Origin: Acidimicrobiales bacterium
GTDB lineage: Bacteria; Actinomycetota; Acidimicrobiia; Acidimicrobiales; VFJN01
Assembly: GCA_035316325.1 (NCBI GenBank)
Contig: DATHJB010000015.1
Coordinates: 1-60,016 of the forward strand
Reading direction: 5' to 3'
DNA length: 60,016 bases
Below, in pieces: positions 10,079 to 18,298 of this stretch. The first letter of the stretch is position 1, and every line of letters starts with the position of its first letter. The translations under genes were made by a program, and so were the position numbers. Below the pieces are notes generated by a model, which did not search any database, was not told where the DNA came from, and was given only the letters and a program-made list of their open reading frames with translations.

Positions 10079-10831
10079 ATGGCGACGGGTGGGGCGCGGG
10101 TGGCGTTGGTGACCGGGAGTGGGCGGGGGTTGGGGCGGGCCGTCGCCGGGCGGCTGGCGCGGGACGGGATGACCGTCGCCGTCAACGGGCTCCCCGGGGA
10201 CGGGCAGGTGGCGGAGGCCGTCGAGGCGATCCGGGCCGACGGCGGCACCGCTGAAGCGTTCACGGGCGACGTGACCGACGAGCGGCAGGTCGACGAGCTG
10301 GTCGCAGCCGTCGCCGGGACGCTCGGGCCGGTCGAGGTGCTGGTGGTCAACGCCACGGGCCCGCAGCCCGACATCGCCGTCGAGGACGCCACCTGGGACG
10401 ACCACCTGGCGCAGCTCGACTTCTTCGTCAAGAGCCCGGTGCTGCTGGGCCGGGCGGTGCTGCCGGCGATGCGGGCGCGAGGCTGGGGCCGGATCGTCCA
10501 CGTCGACTCCGAGGTCGCCGACCGGCCCCCGCCGCACCGGTCGGCCTATGCCACCTCCAAGGCGGCCCAGGTCGGCCTGGCGCTGAGCTGGGCCCGGGAG
10601 CTGGCACCCCTCGGCATCACGGTCAACACGGTGGCGCCGGGCTTCGTCCCCGTGGAGCGCCACGCCGACGTGCCCGACGAGGTCCTCACCGCCTACGTCG
10701 CCTCCGTGCCGGTCGGGCGCTTCGGCACGAGGGACGAGATCGCCGACGCCGTCAGCTTCTTCGCCTCCGACGCCGCCGCGTACGTCACCGGGCAGCGACT
10801 GGTCCTCGACGGCGGCCGCCGCCTCGGCTGA
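10079..10831 (+). CDS. SDR-family NAD(P)-dependent oxidoreductase
   Basis: A 250-residue classical short-chain dehydrogenase. The cofactor loop TGSGRGLG is at 12-19, an NAT motif is at 91-93, and the catalytic triad is S144, Y157 and K161 (YATSK). The C-terminus VTGQRLVLDGGRRLG is the normal family end. It probably interconverts an alcohol and a ketone or 3-oxoacyl group; the substrate cannot be read. It stands alone on this strand, divergent from the AbiE operon and converging with the VOC gene, at the edge of the catabolic island. Confidence 0.9.
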   Translation: MATGGARVALVTGSGRGLGRAVAGRLARDGMTVAVNGLPGDGQVAEAVEAIRADGGTAEAFTGDVTDERQVDELVAAVAGTLGPVEVLVVNATGPQPDIAVEDATWDDHLAQLDFFVKSPVLLGRAVLPAMRARGWGRIVHVDSEVADRPPPHRSAYATSKAAQVGLALSWARELAPLGITVNTVAPGFVPVERHADVPDEVLTAYVASVPVGRFGTRDEIADAVSFFASDAAAYVTGQRLVLDGGRRLG

Positions 10832-10846
10832 CGGTCGGTCGGTCGC

Positions 10847-11299
10847 TCAGGATGACGACGATGCGAGGGCGGGCGTCGGCGTCCACGCCCAGTGCTGCAC
10901 CTCGACGCTGAGGGGGAGGAGGTAGCCGACGTAGAAGTTGTGGAGCTTCAGGAACTCGTAGTCGTCCAGGCCCACGGCCGACACGCTCACCCGGTCGTCA
11001 CGGGTGGCGTACGCCGAGGCCCGGTCGTGGAAGGTGGTGAGCTCGTCGAGGCTGTCGACCGACATGCCGAAGTGGTCGGTGCGGGGGCAGGCCATGGGCT
11101 CGTCCTCGGCCACGACGAACACGAACTGGTCGTAGGAGTAGGCCTGCAGGACCAGCTGCTGGCCCGGCTTCGTCATCGTCGGCATCTCCTCCCAGCCGAA
11201 CACCTCGCCGTAGAAGGCCAGGATGTCGGCCCGGCCGGCGTCGTCGAGCGCGGCGCTCGGGACGCTCAGGGCCACGTGGTTGAACCTCGGCTTGCTCAT
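10847..11299 (-). CDS. VOC-superfamily (glyoxalase-like) protein
   Basis: A 150-residue protein with the paired beta-alpha-beta-beta-beta pattern of vicinal-oxygen-chelate enzymes: FNHVALSVPS at the N-terminus, DILAFYGEVFGWEEMP in the first module, and a second module with HFGMSVDSLDELTTFHDRA. The metal positions are only partly obvious (H8, H near 93), so enzymatic activity is plausible but not certain. Its ATG overlaps the stop of the upstream alcohol dehydrogenase (TCAT at 11296-11299), placing it last in the operon kinase, acyl-CoA dehydrogenase, alcohol dehydrogenase, VOC. Confidence 0.85.
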   Translation of the reverse strand: MSKPRFNHVALSVPSAALDDAGRADILAFYGEVFGWEEMPTMTKPGQQLVLQAYSYDQFVFVVAEDEPMACPRTDHFGMSVDSLDELTTFHDRASAYATRDDRVSVSAVGLDDYEFLKLHNFYVGYLLPLSVEVQHWAWTPTPALASSSS

Positions 11300-12345
11300 G
11301 GTTGCACCAACACCTTCCCTGCGATCTTGCCGGCGACGAGTCCCTCCAGGGCCCCGAGCAGGCCGTCGAGGTCGACGTCGTCGGGCTCGACGATCGTGTC
11401 GACGTCGCGGCCCAGCGTGCCCGACGCCAGCAGGTCGAGCGCCTCGCCGATCCCGCCGGCGTCGTACTCGAACGCCCCGGTGACCACCAGCTCGTTGAGC
11501 AGGATGCGGTTCGGGTCGAGGCGGGGCGACTCGATGCCCGAGCCGACCAGCACCAGCCGACCCCCGGGCCCGAGCTGGGCGCACGCCGCGTACATGGCGG
11601 ACGCCCGGCCCGAGCACTCGAGGGCCACGTCGACCCGGTCGGCGACGAGTCGGCGCGGTTCGGCGATGCTCGGGACGTCGAGCTGGTCCGGCGTGACCAC
11701 CTCGGCGACCCCGAGGCTCGCCGCGAGCTGGCGGCGGGTGGGGTTCGGTTCGCTGACCCTGATGTCGGCGGGGTCGACGCCGCGGGCTCTGAGGGCGAGG
11801 ATCGCCAGCGCCCCGATGGGCCCGGCGCCGCACACCAGGGCCCGTTGCCCCGGCTCGGGGGCGGCGCGGGTGACGGCGTGGAGCGCCACCGCGAGGGGCT
11901 CGGCGAGCGCGGCGATGCGCAGGTCGAGCCCGGCGGGCACCGGCACGAGGGCCTGCTCGTCGACGCACACGTAGTCGGCGAAGGCGCCGTCGCCGCCCTC
12001 GGTGCCGGGCGTGGCGCGGGCCTCGCACAGGGCGATGCGGTCGTCCCGGCAGGGCGGGCACTGGCCGCACCCGGGTGCCGGACCGCCGACGACCCGGTCG
12101 CCGGGGGCGAACCGTCGCCGGGCCTCGGGCCCGACCGCGGACACCTGCCCCGACCACTCGTGGCCGCCGACCGACCCGGGCTGCCCCCAGCCGTCGAGCA
12201 CCATGTGCAGGTCGGTCCCGCAGACGCCGCAGTGGCTGACCTCGACGAGCACCTGCCGACCGGTCGGTGTCGGGACCGGGCGCGGCTCCACCCGCAGGTC
12301 GCCCTGCCCGTGCAACACCGCCGCCCGCATCGTCCCCCCGGACAT
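11296..12345 (-). CDS. Zn-dependent medium-chain alcohol dehydrogenase
   Basis: A 349-residue MDR-family dehydrogenase. The catalytic zinc ligands are C42 in HCGVCGTDLH and H62-E63 in GGHEW. The structural zinc site C93, C96, C99, C107 has the classical spacing. The Rossmann segment is ALVCGAGPIGALAIL. It resembles sorbitol/threonine dehydrogenase-like polyol dehydrogenases. The start at 12345 is chosen because TAACGT on this strand (12358-12353) ends seven bases before it, giving a leaderless promoter that sits inside a 17-bp operator copy; an ATG at 12330 is the alternative. It lies 46 bp after the acyl-CoA dehydrogenase and overlaps the VOC gene. Confidence 0.92.
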   Translation of the reverse strand: MSGGTMRAAVLHGQGDLRVEPRPVPTPTGRQVLVEVSHCGVCGTDLHMVLDGWGQPGSVGGHEWSGQVSAVGPEARRRFAPGDRVVGGPAPGCGQCPPCRDDRIALCEARATPGTEGGDGAFADYVCVDEQALVPVPAGLDLRIAALAEPLAVALHAVTRAAPEPGQRALVCGAGPIGALAILALRARGVDPADIRVSEPNPTRRQLAASLGVAEVVTPDQLDVPSIAEPRRLVADRVDVALECSGRASAMYAACAQLGPGGRLVLVGSGIESPRLDPNRILLNELVVTGAFEYDAGGIGEALDLLASGTLGRDVDTIVEPDDVDLDGLLGALEGLVAGKIAGKVLVQP

Positions 12346-12361
12346 GACGCCAACGTTAGAA
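12345..12361 (+). promoter_or_regulatory. 17-bp repeated operator, copy 1
   Basis: TGACGCCAACGTTAGAA matches the consensus TGACGTGAGCGTTAGAA at 14 of 17 positions. It covers the -10 hexamer of the leaderless promoter of the alcohol dehydrogenase at 11296-12345, a position suited to repression. Confidence 0.65.
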
Positions 12362-12391
12362 CACATTCTGGCTCCCCGACAGGGTCATCGG

Positions 12392-14563
12392 TCAGGGGTC
12401 GCGGGGCAGGCCGAGGAGGCGCTCGGCGATCACGTTGCGCTGGATCTCGCTGGTGCCGCCGGCGATCGACAGGCTGCGGTTGCTCAGGAAGCCCGTGATC
12501 CACCCCTCGGCCGCGCCCTCGGCGGTGACGGCCTCCGGGCCCAGCAGCTCGAGACCCACCTCCTGCACGCGCTGGTCGAGCTCGACGCCCAGCAGCTTGC
12601 GGATGCTGGCCTCGGGGCCCGGCGCGGCCCCGCCCAGCGCCCGCAGCGTCATGCGGGTGCCCATCGCCGCCAGCGCCTGCGTCTCGGCGACGACGCCGCC
12701 CAGGGTGTCGAGCGCGACCGGGTCCGGGGTGCCGTCGTCGGCGGCGGCGGCGAGGGCCAGCAGCGCCTCGACGCCGGGCCCCATCGACGAGCCCCGCCCC
12801 ATCGACACCCTCTCGTTGGCGAGCGTGGTACGGGCGGCCGCCCAACCGCCGGTCGGGCCGCCGACCACGCAGTCGTCGGGCACGAAGACGTCCGCCAGGA
12901 ACACCTCGTTGAACATCGCCATCCCGGTCAGCTCCCGCAGCGGCCGCACGTCGAGGCCCTCGCTGCGCATGTCGACGAGGAAGCAGCCGATGCCGTCGTG
13001 GCGGGGGGCCGTGGGGTCGGTGCGGGCCAGGCAGATGCCCCAGTCGGCGGTCTGGGCCAGCGACGTCCACACCTTCTGGCCGGTGAGCAGCCAGCCGCCT
13101 TCGCTGTCGGCCCGGCGGGCCTTCGTCCACAGCGACGCCAGGTCGGAGCCGGCGCCCGGCTCGCTGAACATCTGGCACCAGCTGATCTCGCGGCGCAGGG
13201 TGGGCGGGATCCAGCGCTCCTGCTGCTCCGGGGTGCCGTGGCCGATGAGCGCCGGCAGCGCCCACGCCCCGACCGCCAGGTTCGGGCGGCGGACCCGGGA
13301 CCGGCGGAACTCCTCGTCGACCACGAGCTGCTCCAGCGGCGAGGCGTCCCGACCCCAGGGGCGGGGCCAGTGGGGGACGAGGTAGCCGGCATCGGCAAGC
13401 CGGCGGTTCCACTCGATCTTCTCGTAGCTGCGGAGGTCGGCGAGGAAGGCCCGGACCTCGTCCCGGTGGGCCTCGGCCTCGGGCGGCAGGGCGATGGCGA
13501 CGTGGCGGCGCTGGCCCTGCCGCGCCCGCTCGGCGACGTCGGCCCGCCACGGCCGCGGACCGCCCAGCAGCGCCCGGTTGGCGGTGGCCCGCTTGAGGTA
13601 GAGGTGGGCGTCGTGCTCCCAGGTGAAGCCGATGCCGCCGAGCACCTGGATGCAGTCCTTGGCGGCGCGGTAGGCGCTCTCGGGGGCGAGGGCGGCGGCG
13701 ACCGCCGTGGCCAGGGCCGCGCCGTCGCCGTCGTCATCGTCGCCGTCGCCGTCGGTGGCGCCGTCGTTGGCGGCGTCCCACACGGCGGCCCGGGCCTGCT
13801 CCAGGGCGCAGAGCATGTCGGCGCAGCGGTGCTTGACGGCCTGGAACTGGCCGATCGGCCGGCCGAACTGCTCGCGGACCCGGGCGTGCTCGGCGGCGGT
13901 GTCGACGCACCACGCCGCCAGCCCGACCGACTCGGCCCCCAGCAGCAGCGCCACCACGCCCTCCACCCCGTCGGCACCGGGCGGGGCGGTGAAGCGCCGC
14001 TCCGGTCCGACCGCGACGTCGGCCGTCACCCGACCGACGCGGCGGGTGCGGTCGAGCGACGCCCACGGCTCGACGACCACGTCCGCCGCGTCGACCACCG
14101 CCCAGGTCCCGTCGCCCGCCGGCAGCACGAAGAGGTCCGCCACCCCGGCCGACAGCACCGGCTCCCACGAGGCGCCCGGGGACGGGAGCGCGACGGTGCC
14201 GATGCGGCGTCCGGACACCAGGTCCGGCAGGAGCTCGTGGCGGAGCTGGTCCGGGGCGAAGCGGTCGATCACGAGGGTGGCCAGGGCCGTCGGGACGAAG
14301 GGCCCCGGTGCGCAGGCCCGCCCCAGCTCCTCCACGACCACGACCAGCTCGGCGAGTCCGAACCCCTCTCCCCCGACGTCCTCCGCCACCGCCAGCCCGA
14401 TCCAGCCCCGCTCCCCGAGGTCGCTCCAGAACGGCGGGAGCACGTCGCCATCGTCGTCGTCGTCGAGGCCGGCCCGGACGACGGCCGGCGGGCAATGGGT
14501 CGTCGCCCACCGCCCCACCGTCTCCTGCAGCGCCCGGTGCTCGTCGGTGATGCCGATGGTCAT
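12392..14563 (-). CDS. Fused two-domain acyl-CoA dehydrogenase (FadE34-like)
   Basis: A 723-residue protein containing two acyl-CoA dehydrogenase folds in tandem, about twice the usual length. The first domain (about 1-365) ends in ESAYRAAKDCIQVLGGIGFTWEHDAHLYLKR, a recognisable C-terminal ACAD segment. The second (about 375-723) contains WCQMFSEPGAGSDLASL (flavin and substrate region), TGQKVWTSLAQTADW and the closing SIAGGTSEIQRNVIAERLLG. Single-chain fusions such as mycobacterial FadE34 act on bulky side chains such as those of sterols. FAD-linked alpha,beta-desaturation of an acyl-CoA is the expected reaction. It overlaps the kinase stop by an ATGA junction. An Asp/Gly-rich insertion near 272-282 (DGDGDDDDGDG) interrupts the first domain. 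Confidence 0.9.
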   Translation of the reverse strand: MTIGITDEHRALQETVGRWATTHCPPAVVRAGLDDDDDGDVLPPFWSDLGERGWIGLAVAEDVGGEGFGLAELVVVVEELGRACAPGPFVPTALATLVIDRFAPDQLRHELLPDLVSGRRIGTVALPSPGASWEPVLSAGVADLFVLPAGDGTWAVVDAADVVVEPWASLDRTRRVGRVTADVAVGPERRFTAPPGADGVEGVVALLLGAESVGLAAWCVDTAAEHARVREQFGRPIGQFQAVKHRCADMLCALEQARAAVWDAANDGATDGDGDDDDGDGAALATAVAAALAPESAYRAAKDCIQVLGGIGFTWEHDAHLYLKRATANRALLGGPRPWRADVAERARQGQRRHVAIALPPEAEAHRDEVRAFLADLRSYEKIEWNRRLADAGYLVPHWPRPWGRDASPLEQLVVDEEFRRSRVRRPNLAVGAWALPALIGHGTPEQQERWIPPTLRREISWCQMFSEPGAGSDLASLWTKARRADSEGGWLLTGQKVWTSLAQTADWGICLARTDPTAPRHDGIGCFLVDMRSEGLDVRPLRELTGMAMFNEVFLADVFVPDDCVVGGPTGGWAAARTTLANERVSMGRGSSMGPGVEALLALAAAADDGTPDPVALDTLGGVVAETQALAAMGTRMTLRALGGAAPGPEASIRKLLGVELDQRVQEVGLELLGPEAVTAEGAAEGWITGFLSNRSLSIAGGTSEIQRNVIAERLLGLPRDP

Positions 14564-15921
14564 GTCGCTGTCACCTCTCGGAAGCGTCGGTAGCGGGCGG
14601 CGGTGGGGGTCGCCCACACCGGGTCGGGATCGATGCGGTGGGAGGTGCGCGACCAGCGGCCGGCCTCGGCGGTGGAGGACTCGAGGCCGGCGACGACCCG
14701 GGCCAGGAAGGCGGCACCCAGGGCCGCGCCCTCGGGGGCCGCCACCACGTCGACGGGGACACCGGTGCAGTCGGCCAGCGCCTGCACCCAGCCCGCCACC
14801 TGCGACCCGCCGCCGGTGGCCACGATCCGCCGGGGCTCGACGCCCGCCAGGTCGAGGTGGTGGCGGACCACGAAGCCCGCCGCCTCGAACGCCGCCCGCC
14901 GCACGGCCGTGGCGTCGTGGGTGAGGTCGAGGTCGTGGAGGCCGGCCCGGCGGTCGGGGTCGTGCAGCGGCGTCCGCTCGCCCCGGACGTAGGGCGCCCA
15001 CACTGGCACCCGGTGGGGATCGCCGACCCGGCTCGCCCCGCCACCGTCACCCTCACTGCCACCGTCACCTGAGCCGACCAGCCGCCGCACCCAGTCGAGG
15101 AACAGGCCGCCGGCGTTGCTGGCCCCACCGATCAGCGTGAGGCCGGGGGCGCTGTGGGGGATGGTCCAGAGCCCGTCGACCGTCCGCCACTCGGGGACGA
15201 CCGCCCAGGTGAGCAACGTGGTGCCGCAGATCACCAGCACGTCGCCGACCTCGTCGGCCCCGGCCACGAGCTGCTCGGCAAAGGCGTCGATGGTGCCGCC
15301 GCCCAGCAGGGCCCCCGCCGCGGGCAGCCCGTCGAGCAGCCGGCCGGCGGGCTCGGCGCCGGAGACGATCCGGGGCAGCCGCTCGACGTCGACACCGGCG
15401 CCCGCGGCGACCGCCGGGTCCCAGCGCCGGTAGTCGAACAGCGGGACGCCGGTCATCGCGGTGACCGTGTCGATCACCGCCTCGCCGCACAGGGCGTGGT
15501 TCGCCACGGCCTGCGCCGGCCAGAAGCCTCGGGCCTCGGGCGCCTCCTTGGCACACCACTCGAGGAAGCCCAGCATCTCGCCGCTGCCGGAGGGGTCGGC
15601 GCCGTCGGGCCGACCGCCCCGGGCGTCGCCGTAGAGCAGGCCGGGGGTGAGGGCCGCGCCCGCCCCGTCGACGGCGCACAGCGACGGGACCATGGCGGCG
15701 ACGTCGACGGCCACGATGTCGTGGGCGCCCGCGACCTCCCGCAGCGCCTGGAGCACGCCCGACCGCCAGGCCTGGTCGGGCCGGTGCTCGAGCCGGTCGG
15801 GCGCGGGGGCCACCAGGTCGTGGGGGATGCGGGCCCGGGCCAGGACGGTGCCGTCGGGGGCGGCGACCACGGCTTTCACCGAGGTCGTCCCGATGTCGAT
15901 GCCTGCCGTCACCTCGGCCAT
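14560..15921 (-). CDS. FGGY-family carbohydrate kinase
   Basis: A 453-residue sugar or polyol kinase of the FGGY family. The phosphate-1 motif is GIDIGTTSVKAVV (7-19), the N-domain contains VDVAAMVPSLCAVD, and the C-terminal adenosine-binding motif is ATGGGSQVAGW near 370. PYVRGERTPLHDP is typical of xylulokinase-like members. The substrate could be a ketose, polyol or erythrulose-like compound. It is the first gene of a four-gene minus-strand operon and diverges from a second Zn-dehydrogenase across an intergenic region holding one repeated operator. Pairing a sugar kinase directly with an acyl-CoA dehydrogenase is unusual. Confidence 0.9.
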   Translation of the reverse strand: MAEVTAGIDIGTTSVKAVVAAPDGTVLARARIPHDLVAPAPDRLEHRPDQAWRSGVLQALREVAGAHDIVAVDVAAMVPSLCAVDGAGAALTPGLLYGDARGGRPDGADPSGSGEMLGFLEWCAKEAPEARGFWPAQAVANHALCGEAVIDTVTAMTGVPLFDYRRWDPAVAAGAGVDVERLPRIVSGAEPAGRLLDGLPAAGALLGGGTIDAFAEQLVAGADEVGDVLVICGTTLLTWAVVPEWRTVDGLWTIPHSAPGLTLIGGASNAGGLFLDWVRRLVGSGDGGSEGDGGGASRVGDPHRVPVWAPYVRGERTPLHDPDRRAGLHDLDLTHDATAVRRAAFEAAGFVVRHHLDLAGVEPRRIVATGGGSQVAGWVQALADCTGVPVDVVAAPEGAALGAAFLARVVAGLESSTAEAGRWSRTSHRIDPDPVWATPTAARYRRFREVTAT

Positions 15922-15932
15922 GCCCCGGAGTA

Positions 15933-15949
15933 TGACACGGACGTTAGAA
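15933..15949 (+). promoter_or_regulatory. 17-bp repeated operator, copy 2
   Basis: TGACACGGACGTTAGAA matches the consensus at 13 of 17 positions. It lies in the 42-bp gap between the divergent kinase and alcohol dehydrogenase genes. It ends one base before TACTGT (15951-15956), which is followed by seven bases and the ATG at 15964, a leaderless promoter. Confidence 0.65.
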
Positions 15950-15963
15950 GTACTGTGGTGCCC

Positions 15964-17220
15964 ATGAGGGCGCTGGTGTTCGGGGGCGACGGGAGCCTGG
16001 GCGAGCCGCTCGACCCGCGCCCCGAGAAGCCGGCGCCGGGCGCGCCCCGCCTGGTGCGGCACCTGGCCACCACGCCCATGGCCCTCCACGACGTGCCCCA
16101 GCCCGAGCTGCGGGGCCCCGAGTGGGTGGTGCTGCGGACACGGCTCACGGGGATCTGCGGCAGCGACGCCAAGCAGGTGCTCATGGACTTCGAGGGCTCC
16201 GCCGACTCCCCCATGACCGCCTTCATCTCGTTCCCCCAGGTGCTGGGCCACGAGGTGGTCGCCACCGTCGCCGAGGCCGGGGACGACGCCGGCATCGAGC
16301 CCGGCCGACGGGTGGTCCTCAACCCGTGGCTGTCGTGCGCCGTGCGGGGCCTCGACCCCGTCTGCCCGGCCTGCGCCGACGGCGACTTCTCGTTGTGCTG
16401 GCGGTTCCACGACGGCGCCCTGGCCCCCGGCATCCACTCGGGCAACTCGTCCGACGCCCCGGGCGGCTTCGCCGAGCTGCTCCCGGCGCACCGCAGCATG
16501 CTCGTCCCCGTGCCCGACGGCATCGCCGACGAGGTGGCCGTCCTCGCCGACCCCTTCTCGGTCGCCCTGCACGCCGTCACCAGGAACCCGCCCCCACCGG
16601 GCGCCGGGCGGGCCGTCGTGTACGGGGCCGGGGCACTCGGCACCTGCGCCACCGCGATCCTCCGTGCCCTGCACCCCGACGTCGAGGTGGCGGTCGTCGC
16701 CCGCTGGGACGCCCAGGCCGACCTCGCCCGCCGCCTCGGGGCGGTCACCGTCGGCCACGAACCCCAGGCCGAGGTGGTCGAGGCGCTGGCCCGCTGGTCG
16801 GGTGGCGTGTTGCGGCAGCCGTGGGAGGGGCTGCCGATCGCCTGGCCCGGCGGGGTCGACGTGGTCTACGACACGGTCGGTGCGCCCGACACGCTGGAGG
16901 TCGGGCTGCGGGTGCTGCGGGCCCGGGGGACGATCGTGCAGCTGGGGGTGTCGTCGCCGGCCCGCTGCGAGTGGACGCCCTGGTACCTGAAGGAGGCCCG
17001 GCTGGTGGGGTCGAACGCCTTCGGCATCGAGGAGGTCGACGGTGTGCGACAGCACGCCATCGCCCACTACCTCGACCTCGTCGCCGCCGAGCGGGTCGAC
17101 CTCACCGGGCTGCTCACCCACACCTTCCGCCTCGACGCCTGGCGGGAGGCGTTCCGGACCCTGATCGACCAGGGCTCCACCGGCGCGATCAAGTGCGCGT
17201 TCGACCTCCGCAGCTTCTAA
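15964..17220 (+). CDS. Zn-dependent alcohol dehydrogenase, MDR family
   Basis: A 418-residue zinc alcohol dehydrogenase, longer than the usual 340-380 because of an N-terminal extension (about 1-45) and an insertion around the structural zinc loop. The catalytic zinc motif is GICGSD and GHEVV. The structural region is LSCAVRGLDPVCPACADGDFSLC, quoted here in two parts: LSCAVRGLDPVC and CPACADGDFSLC. The NAD-binding segment is VVYGAGALGTCATAIL. TACTGT seven bases before the ATG fixes the start as leaderless. It probably oxidises a polyol or hydroxyacid-derived alcohol in the same pathway as the divergent kinase. Confidence 0.88.
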   Translation: MRALVFGGDGSLGEPLDPRPEKPAPGAPRLVRHLATTPMALHDVPQPELRGPEWVVLRTRLTGICGSDAKQVLMDFEGSADSPMTAFISFPQVLGHEVVATVAEAGDDAGIEPGRRVVLNPWLSCAVRGLDPVCPACADGDFSLCWRFHDGALAPGIHSGNSSDAPGGFAELLPAHRSMLVPVPDGIADEVAVLADPFSVALHAVTRNPPPPGAGRAVVYGAGALGTCATAILRALHPDVEVAVVARWDAQADLARRLGAVTVGHEPQAEVVEALARWSGGVLRQPWEGLPIAWPGGVDVVYDTVGAPDTLEVGLRVLRARGTIVQLGVSSPARCEWTPWYLKEARLVGSNAFGIEEVDGVRQHAIAHYLDLVAAERVDLTGLLTHTFRLDAWREAFRTLIDQGSTGAIKCAFDLRSF

Positions 17221-17231
17221 CGCTCACGTCA
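17215..17231 (-). promoter_or_regulatory. 17-bp repeated operator, copy 3
   Basis: Read on the minus strand this is TGACGTGAGCGTTAGAA, the exact consensus. It overlaps the stop codon of the alcohol dehydrogenase and ends 21 bases before TAAGCT (17253-17258), the -10 of a leaderless promoter for the D-2-hydroxyacid dehydrogenase at 17267, so it reaches that promoter's -35 position. Confidence 0.7.
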
Positions 17232-17266
17232 GCATTCTGCGTCACCACCACCTAAGCTCCGGCGGC

Positions 17267-18238
17267 ATGCGACCCAAGGCGCTGATCACCGCCCCGTTCC
17301 GGGGGCCGGGCGTCGAGCGGCTGCGGGAGGTCGCCGACCTGGTGATCGACCCGTGGCTCGACCACCGGCCCCTCCGCCTCTACGACGCCGCCGGGCTCGC
17401 CCGGCGCATCGACGAGGAAGGCGCCACGATCGTCGTCTGCGAGGGCGACACCGTGGCCGGCCCGGTGCTGGAGCGCCCGCTGGTCGCGATCGGCTCGGCC
17501 CGGGGCGACCCCACCAACGTCGACGTCGCCGCGGCGACGGCGGCGGGCATCCCCGTGCTGCACGCCCCGGGGCGCAACGCCGACGCCGTCGCCGAGCTGA
17601 CCGTCGGACTGCTGCTGGCGGTCACCCGGCGGATCGTCCCCGCCGACCGCGACGTGCGCGACGGCGAGGTCTACCGCGACGGCACCATCCCCTACCAGCG
17701 GTTCCGGGCCTGGCAGCTGCAGGGCCGCACCGTCGGGCTCGTCGGCCTCGGGGCGGTGGGCCGGGCGACGCGCTGGCGTCTCGAAGGCCTCGGCATGCGG
17801 GTGATCGCCGCCGACCCCTACGCCCCCGACGCCACCCACTCGCTCGACGACCTCCTGGCCGAGGCCGACGTCGTGTCGATGCACGCCAAGGTGACGCCCG
17901 AGACGACCGGGCTGATCGACCGGGCCGCGCTGGCGAAGCTGCGGGAGGGCGCGGTCTACGTGAACACCGCCCGGGCGGTGCTGCACGACCTCGACGCCCT
18001 CACCGAGGCGCTGGTCGACGGGCGGCTCGCCGGCGCCGGCCTCGACCACTTCGAGGGCGAGCGGCTCGACACGGCCCACCCACTCGTCAAGCTCCCCAAC
18101 GTCGTGCTCACCCCGCACATCGGCGGCGCCACCTACGACACCGAGGCGAACCACACGGCGCTGCTGGCCGACGACCTGGTCCGGATCCTCGCCGGCACCC
18201 GGCCCGATCACATCGTCAACCCCGAGGTCCTCGGGTAA
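17267..18238 (+). CDS. D-2-hydroxyacid dehydrogenase
   Basis: A 323-residue NAD(P)-dependent D-2-hydroxyacid dehydrogenase. The dinucleotide-binding motif is GLGAVG (160-165). The catalytic set is R236 in VNTARA, E264 in DHFEGE and H284 in LTPHIGGAT. The N-terminal substrate domain contains GSARGDPTNVDVAAATAAGI. It reduces or oxidises a 2-oxo/2-hydroxyacid such as glyoxylate, hydroxypyruvate, phosphoglycerate or a branched analogue. Following a polyol-type dehydrogenase and near a sugar kinase, oxidation of a sugar acid is the simplest reading. TAAGCT eight bases before the ATG supports a leaderless start. Confidence 0.92.
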   Translation: MRPKALITAPFRGPGVERLREVADLVIDPWLDHRPLRLYDAAGLARRIDEEGATIVVCEGDTVAGPVLERPLVAIGSARGDPTNVDVAAATAAGIPVLHAPGRNADAVAELTVGLLLAVTRRIVPADRDVRDGEVYRDGTIPYQRFRAWQLQGRTVGLVGLGAVGRATRWRLEGLGMRVIAADPYAPDATHSLDDLLAEADVVSMHAKVTPETTGLIDRAALAKLREGAVYVNTARAVLHDLDALTEALVDGRLAGAGLDHFEGERLDTAHPLVKLPNVVLTPHIGGATYDTEANHTALLADDLVRILAGTRPDHIVNPEVLG

Positions 18239-18245
18239 CCGGCAA

Positions 18246-18298
18246 GCGAAATGTGCACGGAAACGCACGGAAACCGTGCGTTCCGGTGCACATTTCGT
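18246..18298. terminator. Long hairpin between convergent genes
   Basis: Bases 18247-18270 pair with 18274-18297 in a 24-bp stem with two mismatches and the loop AAA. The arms run from CGAAATGTGCAC to ACGCACGG on the left and from CCGTGCGT to CACATTTCG on the right. It fills the gap between two convergent genes and touches the stop codon of the minus-strand gene at 18298. A bidirectional terminator is the simplest reading, but there is no long U-tract and the perfection is unusual, so a small palindromic repeat element is possible. Confidence 0.65.
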
